Source of the DNA: Rickettsiales bacterium
Lineage (GTDB): Bacteria > Pseudomonadota > Alphaproteobacteria > Rickettsiales > UBA3002
Reading direction: 5' to 3'
Length of the DNA stretch: 11,025 nt
Assembly: GCA_027489915.1 (NCBI GenBank)
Contig: JAIXZB010000080.1
Location: forward strand, 1-11,025
Part shown: piece by piece, positions 6,264-11,025 of the stretch
Layout of the letters: the number at the start of each line of letters is the position of its first letter
How positions within the stretch are numbered: the stretch's first letter is position 1
Made by a program: the position numbers and the translations under genes
Notes under the pieces: model-generated
Database searches by the model: none
What the model saw: the letters and a program-made list of their open reading frames with translations, nothing else
Told to the model about the DNA's origin: nothing

Positions 6264-8195
6264 ATGCGCCCATCCACCCCATTGCTTGACCACGTTGTTC
6301 TGCCTCGTGATTCACGTACACTTAGTATTGAAGAAGTGAAACAGCTCGCAAGCGAAGTGCGCGCTGAACTTATTGATGCTGTATCGGTCACAGGCGGTCA
6401 TTTGGGTGCAGGTCTTGGCGTGGTTGAGCTTACGGTTGCGCTTCACCACGTATTCAACACACCTGAAGATAAACTGGTTTGGGATGTAGGGCATCAATCC
6501 TACCCCCATAAAATTCTCACTGGCAGGCGCGAGCGTATACGCTCTATTCGCCAAGGTGGCGGTCTTTCAGGGTTTTGTAAGCGTGATGAGAGTGAGTATG
6601 ACGCGTTTGGCGCAGGCCATAGCTCCACCTCTATCTCTGCCGCGCTTGGGATGGCAGTTGCACGAGATTTGAATCAAGAGTCACACGAAGTCATTGCGGT
6701 GATTGGCGATGGTGCGATGAGCGCTGGTATGGCATTCGAGGCGATGAATAATGCGGGTGCAATGGGAACACGCCTTATTGTGATTTTGAATGATAACGAT
6801 ATGTCGATTGCGCCGCCAACAGGAGCGATGAGTGCGTATTTATCGCGGCTGATTTCTTCGCACCCCTACCGCAGTTTTCGTCATGTGGCGAAAATGATTG
6901 CGGGTAAACTGCCCTCGCCCCTAATGCGTGCTGCGCGCAATCTTGAGAAATTCACCCGTAGCATGGCAATGGGTGGCACGTTGTTTGAGGAAATGGGTTT
7001 TTATTATGTCGGGCCGGTGGATGGCCACAACCTTGATCACTTGTTACCCGTGCTAAAAAATGTGCGCGATGAAAAGAATTCTGGCCCTGTGCTTGTGCAT
7101 GTTGTCACGCGCAAAGGGCACGGGTATGCGCCTGCAGAATCATCGGAAGATAAATATCACGGGGTGGTAAAATTTGACGTGGCAACGGGTGCACAGCAGA
7201 AATCAGCTCCGAGCGCGCCTAGTTACACCAGCGTGTTTGCTAAAGCGCTGATTGCTGAAGCGGAGGTGGATTCCAAAATCATAGGTATTACCGCAGCTAT
7301 GCCAGGTGGTACGGGTATTGATGCATTTGAAAAACGCTTTCCCACCCGCACATTCGATGTGGGAATTGCCGAACAGCATGCTGTTACCTTTGCTGCTGGT
7401 CTTGCCTGCGAGGGATTCAAGCCGTTTTGCGCGATTTATTCGACCTTCCTGCAACGTGCGTACGATCAGGTAGTACATGATGTTTCGGTGCAGAACCTAC
7501 CTGTGCGCTTTGCAATGGACCGTGCAGGGCTGGTGGGCGCAGATGGGCCAACTCATGCCGGCGCATTTGATATTGCCTATCTTTGCACCCTGCCGCATAT
7601 GGTGGTTATGGCGCCGAGCGATGAGCTTGAACTCATGCATATGGTGGCCACCGCCGCCGCCTATAACGATGGGCCGATTGCATTGCGTTACCCCCGTGGT
7701 GAAGGCACTGGTGTTGCCTTACCCGAGCGCGGTGACGTGCTTGCGATAGGCAAAGGGCGCATTGTACATGCACCATCTGCACATTCGCCGCAAATTGCGT
7801 TGCTGGTATTTGGCACACGTATGCAGGAAGCGTTGAAAGCTGCACATACATTAGAAGAAAGCGGCATTGGCGTGACGGTCGCCGATGCACGATTCGCCAA
7901 ACCTCTCGATGAAGCGTTAATTGCAGAGCTTATCGCCAAGCACAAGGCCGTATTCACGCTAGAGGAAGGTGCATGTGGCGGCTTTGGTGCGCATGTGCTG
8001 GAAACCGCTGCCAATAATGGCTGGCTCGATAACTCCACCTGCAAACTGCGCGCCATTACATTGCCCGATATTTATCAAGCGCAAGACAAGCCCGAGCGCA
8101 TGTATGACGAAGCGGGCCTGAATGCTGCGCAGATTGTGGAGCAGGTAAATCTTGTGCTTCGTGACGTAAAGACGTCCGCGGCTAGCGCTGCGTAG
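6264..8195 (+). CDS. dxs: 1-deoxy-D-xylulose-5-phosphate synthase
   Basis: Dxs condenses pyruvate and glyceraldehyde 3-phosphate with thiamine diphosphate to give DXP, the entry and main flux-control step of the MEP isoprenoid pathway and a precursor for thiamine and pyridoxal. The 643-residue length is typical. Visible: His46 in SVTGGHLGAGLG, DVGHQSYPHKILTGR (74-88), the ThDP/Mg site GDGAMSAGMAFEAMNNAG (148-165) continuing to ILNDNDMSI (174-182), the catalytic Glu370 in DVGIAEQHAV, DRAGLVGADGPTHAG (419-433) with His431, and the C-terminal transketolase-like domain. A GTGAG sequence lies 5 bases before the ATG. The usual alphaproteobacterial neighbours xseB and ispA are not seen here. Its stop is 2 bases from the stop of the convergent tautomerase gene. 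Confidence 0.97.
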   Translation: MRPSTPLLDHVVLPRDSRTLSIEEVKQLASEVRAELIDAVSVTGGHLGAGLGVVELTVALHHVFNTPEDKLVWDVGHQSYPHKILTGRRERIRSIRQGGGLSGFCKRDESEYDAFGAGHSSTSISAALGMAVARDLNQESHEVIAVIGDGAMSAGMAFEAMNNAGAMGTRLIVILNDNDMSIAPPTGAMSAYLSRLISSHPYRSFRHVAKMIAGKLPSPLMRAARNLEKFTRSMAMGGTLFEEMGFYYVGPVDGHNLDHLLPVLKNVRDEKNSGPVLVHVVTRKGHGYAPAESSEDKYHGVVKFDVATGAQQKSAPSAPSYTSVFAKALIAEAEVDSKIIGITAAMPGGTGIDAFEKRFPTRTFDVGIAEQHAVTFAAGLACEGFKPFCAIYSTFLQRAYDQVVHDVSVQNLPVRFAMDRAGLVGADGPTHAGAFDIAYLCTLPHMVVMAPSDELELMHMVATAAAYNDGPIALRYPRGEGTGVALPERGDVLAIGKGRIVHAPSAHSPQIALLVFGTRMQEALKAAHTLEESGIGVTVADARFAKPLDEALIAELIAKHKAVFTLEEGACGGFGAHVLETAANNGWLDNSTCKLRAITLPDIYQAQDKPERMYDEAGLNAAQIVEQVNLVLRDVKTSAASAA

Positions 8196-8197
8196 GC

Positions 8198-8539
8198 TTA
8201 CCGCTTACGGTAGGTTGTGCGCGCCATATCGCTTATATCAACGGTTAAGCTGTTATTCTCGGCAATATAAGGGCTTAAGGCATCTAGCATTGCTTGGGTT
8301 AATGCCTGCTTCTGTTCAAGGCTTCTGCCTTCCATGAGATGAATACGGGCATGAAGAAACCCTACGCTATCGTCTCCATCGCCCACCCTGAATATGCTTG
8401 TTTCATGCAGGCGTGATTTTACGGCTGACGCCTCAAACAACCCGCTTTGCAGCATGGTGTTATGTCCCGCCTTGAGCGTTGATTGCTTTTGTTCAGCGCT
8501 TAGCATGCCTGCAGAACATTCAAGTATGAGGTGGGGCAT
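8198..8539 (-). CDS. 5-carboxymethyl-2-hydroxymuconate isomerase family
   Basis: A 113-residue protein of the CHMI/HpaF family in the tautomerase superfamily, trimeric enzymes that use the N-terminal Pro (exposed after Met removal) as catalytic base. The start MPHLILECS matches the family start, and the end, DISDMARTTYRKR, matches the conserved DM-x(4)-YRKR tail. The classic reaction is isomerisation of 5-carboxymethyl-2-hydroxymuconate in homoprotocatechuate degradation, but no other hpa gene is present, so the true substrate is uncertain. It follows the TetR-like gene by 6 bases on the same strand with no clear ribosome binding site, implying co-transcription and probably translational coupling. 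It ends 2 bases from the dxs stop. Confidence 0.85.
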   Translation of the reverse strand: MPHLILECSAGMLSAEQKQSTLKAGHNTMLQSGLFEASAVKSRLHETSIFRVGDGDDSVGFLHARIHLMEGRSLEQKQALTQAMLDALSPYIAENNSLTVDISDMARTTYRKR

Positions 8540-8545
8540 TGACGT

Positions 8546-9277
8546 TTATTTTAAGCCAGCGAAGAGATCTTCGATGTCCATCTGACCATCGGAGGGTTTC
8601 GTAGGTTTTTTGGCAGCAGCTGCGATTGGGGTAACATTGCCAGCAGGTTTGCGTTGTTCGCTTGCAACGGGCTTAGCTGCAGCTTTACTGCTTGCACCCA
8701 ATCGATGCTCCACAAAGGCACGGCACTCGCTTGCCAATGTGTCGCGGTCTGTCTCTTGCGGAGACAGCATGAAAGCAAGCCAGAGCCCTCGGATGAGCGC
8801 GTGGTGCTGCCGAGCAACTATTGGGGCTTCTTGCTGAGAAACTCCAGCTTGCTTCCATGCATTCTGTAAAACCGCCTCTAATGCGCGGTCGCTTGTTTGT
8901 AGTACATCGCGGTAGGCGGCGTGGGTGGCTGCGTGCCCCCAGAAAGCCGACATCACATTCAGACGCTTTGCCTGACATAGTTTTTTGGAAAAATGCGCGT
9001 TGATGATGGCTTCAAGCAGCGCCTGACCTGCGAGGCCTTTTGCTTCGGGCACGGCTTCTTGCCAAATCGAATTATATTCATCCACCAAGGTTTTTAGTGT
9101 TTCCTGCAGCATCGCCTCTTTAGAGGTGAAGTAAAAATTGATGATGCCGCGCGACATGCCCGCACCCTTGGAAATATGGGTGATGGTGGTCTCTTGCAGC
9201 CCCCGCTTGCCGATCGACTCTATCGTCGCAGCAATCAGTTGGGCTTTGCGTTTATCTTTAACATTCGCGCGAGGCAT
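8546..9277 (-). CDS. TetR family regulator, BetI-like, with C-terminal tail
   Basis: A 243-residue DNA-binding regulator. The N-terminal TetR domain spans about residues 8-58; the helix-turn-helix is about 29-50 (TTITHISKGAGMSRGIINFYF), with the recognition helix pattern S-x-GIIN/S-x-YF typical of BetI. The ligand domain is about 60-192 and contains AFWGHA (111-116) and LIRGLWLAFML (161-171), both BetI-like. Unlike ordinary family members, which stop near 195-200, this one has about 48 extra residues: a Lys/Ala/Pro-rich low-complexity linker followed by an acidic-hydrophobic end, MDIEDLFAGLK. BetI represses choline/betaine genes, but no bet genes are here, so that role is not claimed. It lies 6 bases ahead of the tautomerase gene, its most likely target together with itself. 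Confidence 0.85.
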   Translation of the reverse strand: MPRANVKDKRKAQLIAATIESIGKRGLQETTITHISKGAGMSRGIINFYFTSKEAMLQETLKTLVDEYNSIWQEAVPEAKGLAGQALLEAIINAHFSKKLCQAKRLNVMSAFWGHAATHAAYRDVLQTSDRALEAVLQNAWKQAGVSQQEAPIVARQHHALIRGLWLAFMLSPQETDRDTLASECRAFVEHRLGASSKAAAKPVASEQRKPAGNVTPIAAAAKKPTKPSDGQMDIEDLFAGLK

Positions 9278-9307
9278 GAAGCTACTTTGGTTTGACGTTC
9301 GACCAGT

Positions 9308-9336
9308 AACATAGCGAAAAATGAGTGCGGTTGCAA
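9308..9336 (-). promoter_or_regulatory. Candidate promoter of the TetR-tautomerase pair
   Basis: On the minus strand TTGCAA (complement of 9331-9336) and TATGTT (complement of 9308-9313) are 17 bases apart, each matching 4 of 6 consensus positions. The predicted start, about 9301, gives a leader of about 24 bases to the ATG at 9277. The region directly upstream (9337-9384) is almost pure A/T and could act as an UP element. Confidence 0.45.
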
Positions 9337-9380
9337 ATTTTTTTATTAATTACAAAATAATATTGTTTTATATAATTAAA

Positions 9381-9398
9381 TAATCGAACATTCGTTTA
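9381..9398. promoter_or_regulatory. Candidate operator for the TetR-like regulator
   Basis: TAATCGAACATTCGTTTA is a palindrome over 18 bases with only three non-pairing positions pairs examined at 9384/9395 and the centre 9389/9390; the core is CGAA-CA-TTCG. TetR-family operators commonly have this size and symmetry. It lies about 45 bases upstream of the predicted -35 of the regulator gene, farther than is usual for simple repression, so a second promoter or an additional site may exist. The regulator-site pairing is inferred from proximity only. Confidence 0.4.
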
Positions 9399-9454
9399 AT
9401 AACTAGACAATCATACAATCTTATTTTGTGTAACCATAGTGTGCATAACTTGCT

Positions 9455-9496
9455 CGTCATTACCGCGCAGGCAGATACCTAAGCTCGGGAATAACG
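9455..9496. repeat. Degenerate palindromic repeat, possible hslO terminator
   Basis: CGTCATTACCG (9455-9465) and CGGGAATAACG (9486-9496) are complementary at 9 of 11 positions around a 20-base loop. The wording resembles the widespread intergenic palindromes built on GTCATTCCCGCG...GCGGGAATGAC, here decayed. It lies 11 bases beyond the hslO stop, so the stem could also stop or stabilise the argF-hslO transcript; no clear T-run follows on the minus strand. With only one copy in the window, its repeat status is inferred. Confidence 0.45.
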
Positions 9497-9507
9497 ATGG
9501 CACTAGG

Positions 9508-10452
9508 CTATTGTACTGAAGCGATGCCAATTTCTTCTGGCGTAAATATCTCGGATTTGTTGCAGAATTGGCAGTTCACAGAAGCGGTGCCACTTACAAT
9601 CATCTCGGCACGATCACTCAAACTCATCGACATGAGTAAATCATAAATACGCTCGCGGGAACAACGACAGCCGATGGTGAGTGGGCCTGCGGGGGTGATG
9701 CGGGCATCATTTTCGTGGTAGAGGCGAAAGAGTAAATCATCGAGTGGGAGGGTTACATCCAGCAGCTCTTCGGTTTTGACGGTGTTGCTGAGTGCTAGTG
9801 CGGTGCGCCAAATCTCTGAAGTATCGAGTATTGCGCCCTCGCCTTCCCCAATTTTTGTACCGCCAGCATCCGCGATGCGTTCTATCATTAGCCCAGCAGC
9901 CGCCCAACTGTTTGATCCTGCGACTTTATCGCATGCGAGTGCATACCACACATCGAGCTGTTGGGATTGGGTGAAATATTCCTGTAATGCACTGGCAATA
10001 GAATCGCCCACCAGCGCCACCACCCCTTGATAGCGCTGCATTCCTTTGCCTGGATCGTAGGTGATGGCTAGATAGCTATCCTGCCCAAAAAGCTGAGCTG
10101 GAGTTGACTGTTTGGGCAGCGCATTCAGTGCCGCAATTGATTCCTCCGCTAAATCGGCATAGCCGCGTAGTGCGCCTCCGTACACTGCATCGACCACTAA
10201 CATTGGAACTAAGCCGTTACCGCGTAGTTGAATGGTAAAAATGCCCTCCTGCTTTAGGTTGGAAGATAACATCGCGGCCACCACCAATAGCTCGCCTAGC
10301 ACATGCGACACTGCATCGGGGTAGGCATGGCGCGATAAAATCGTATCCACCAACACCCCAAGCCGCACCAGCCGACCACGCACCGCCGCCCCTTCGAGCG
10401 TAAAAGGCTGGATGAGGTCGGCATGGATGGGCTCAAGGGTAGCGGACATCAT
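9508..10452 (-). CDS. hslO: Hsp33 redox-regulated chaperone
   Basis: Hsp33 is a cytosolic holdase activated by oxidative unfolding: its C-terminal zinc site releases Zn when four Cys form disulfides, exposing the client-binding surface. The 314-residue protein has the N-terminal core (about 10-240) and the redox switch CRC (Cys262, Cys264) plus CQFC (Cys294, Cys297), i.e. the complete C-x-C...C-x-x-C set. The preferred start is ATG 10452-10450, which shares its A with the argF stop (TAATG) and has a GGCGAG sequence about 8 bases upstream; an ATG one codon later is equally possible. A GTG at 10470 would add six residues and overlap argF more. argF-hslO linkage is common in Alphaproteobacteria, which supports the taxonomic reading. 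Confidence 0.95.
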   Translation of the reverse strand: MMSATLEPIHADLIQPFTLEGAAVRGRLVRLGVLVDTILSRHAYPDAVSHVLGELLVVAAMLSSNLKQEGIFTIQLRGNGLVPMLVVDAVYGGALRGYADLAEESIAALNALPKQSTPAQLFGQDSYLAITYDPGKGMQRYQGVVALVGDSIASALQEYFTQSQQLDVWYALACDKVAGSNSWAAAGLMIERIADAGGTKIGEGEGAILDTSEIWRTALALSNTVKTEELLDVTLPLDDLLFRLYHENDARITPAGPLTIGCRCSRERIYDLLMSMSLSDRAEMIVSGTASVNCQFCNKSEIFTPEEIGIASVQ

Positions 10453-11025
10453 TATATCTCGCCCATGCACCAGAGCATGATGGCTTTTTGGATGTGGAGG
10501 CGGTTTTCGGCTTCATCCCAGACGCGGGATTTGGGGCCATCGAGAACACTGTCGGATACTTCTTCGCCGCGATGGGCAGGAAGGCAATGTAGGAAGATGG
10601 CATCCTTGTGGGCGCGCTCCATAAGGGCGTCGTTCACCTGAAAGTTTTTGAATGCCTGGCGGCGCGTGAGTGTATCATCGTCGCCCATGCTGACCCAGGT
10701 ATCGGTGATGACCACATCGGCATCTGCCACGGCGGCTTCGGGGGTTGCGACCAGTTCAATATGCGCGTTTTCAGCTTTGGCATCGGCGATAATTTGGGCA
10801 TCGGGCTGTAAGGTTTTGGGGCAGCATAGGCGCAATGTGAAGCCGCATTTGGCGCTAGCGGTGATGAAGGTATTTGCCATGTTATTTCCGTCACCCACCC
10901 ATGCGAGGGTTTTGCCCTCGGCGGTGCCGAAATGCTCCTCAATCGTCATGATATCGGCCATTATCTGGCAGGGATGCAGCAGGTTGGTGAGGCCGTTAAT
11001 GACGGGAATGGTAGAATATTGCGCA
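10452..11025 (-). CDS. argF: Ornithine carbamoyltransferase, C-terminal part
   Basis: The gene enters from the right edge; about 190 C-terminal residues are present and the start lies outside the window. ArgF transfers the carbamoyl group from carbamoyl phosphate to ornithine, giving citrulline in arginine synthesis. Visible: IPVINGLTNLLHPCQIMAD near the window edge with the HPCQ carbamoyl-phosphate motif, the ornithine-binding VSMGDDD-type SMG loop, and HCLPAHRGEEV with the catalytic Cys of the HCLP motif. An internal Met at 10961-10959 follows the HPCQ motif and is not the start. The stop TAA (10454-10452) overlaps the hslO ATG by one base, so the two are translated from one transcript. Confidence 0.96.
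   Translation of the reverse strand, partial: AQYSTIPVINGLTNLLHPCQIMADIMTIEEHFGTAEGKTLAWVGDGNNMANTFITASAKCGFTLRLCCPKTLQPDAQIIADAKAENAHIELVATPEAAVADADVVITDTWVSMGDDDTLTRRQAFKNFQVNDALMERAHKDAIFLHCLPAHRGEEVSDSVLDGPKSRVWDEAENRLHIQKAIMLWCMGEI

Noticed and set aside
7688..8056. Minus-strand open frames opposite dxs
   Set aside because: They are antisense to conserved transketolase C-domain sequence and lack start signals.
8197..8214. Hairpin CTTACCG-CTTA-CGGTAGG at the dxs/tautomerase junction as a bidirectional terminator
   Set aside because: The stem is short and contains a wobble pair, lies mostly inside the tautomerase coding end, and has no T-run on either side.
10453..10470. GTG start for hslO at 10470
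   Set aside because: It would overlap argF by 19 bases; the ATG in TAATG at 10452 is the simpler coupled start and has a purine-rich sequence at the right distance.
1..11025. Defence island, prophage, CRISPR or toxin-antitoxin system
   Set aside because: Every long gene has a housekeeping, envelope or regulatory assignment; there are no spaced direct repeats, integrases, nucleases or small paired toxin-like genes.

Overview
The window looks like chromosomal DNA of an alphaproteobacterium of moderate GC content. The strongest pointers are a DivL-like regulator with tyrosine in place of the H-box histidine, the argF-hslO gene pair, and a BetI-like TetR regulator. I could not place it below class level. 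The content is mostly housekeeping. I see no rRNA, tRNA, CRISPR array, transposase, phage gene or recognisable defence system, and no gene-free stretch longer than about 230 bases.

Layout, left to right. (1) The left edge carries the first 42 codons of an unrecognised minus-strand gene, divergent from a small yggT gene. The space between them holds two imperfect palindromes. (2) A minus-strand block of four genes follows, in transcription order: an L,D-transpeptidase-family gene, ahcY (SAH hydrolase), a divL-like pseudo-kinase gene, and purU (formyl-THF deformylase). The last three are packed within 3 bases or overlap by 4, so they are almost certainly co-transcribed. purU converges on yggT with 3 bases between stop codons. 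(3) A divergent intergenic region with a perfect 7-4-7 Fur-like inverted repeat separates the transpeptidase gene from a plus-strand gene for a secreted, probably outer-membrane beta-barrel protein of unknown function. dxs (first step of the MEP isoprenoid pathway) follows on the same strand. (4) Converging on dxs, two stop codons 2 bases apart, is a minus-strand pair: a TetR/BetI-like regulator with an unusual C-terminal tail and a small CHMI/HpaF-type tautomerase. (5) An AT-rich intergenic region holds a candidate regulator promoter, a candidate operator and a decayed palindromic repeat. (6) The right edge has hslO (Hsp33) and the 3' part of argF, joined by a TAATG stop/start overlap.

How the genes fit together. 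AhcY removes S-adenosylhomocysteine, the inhibitor of methyltransferases. PurU adjusts the formyl-THF/THF pool. Both serve one-carbon metabolism, and a DivL-type regulator (in Caulobacter, part of the CckA-CtrA cell-cycle circuit) sits between them in the same tight cluster. The most notable points are this regulator, with Tyr at the phospho-acceptor position and degraded ATP-lid motifs, and its coupling to methyl-cycle genes. Next are the Fur-like site in front of an unrecognised surface protein and the regulator-tautomerase pair. I found nothing that I can defend as a wholly new multi-gene system.
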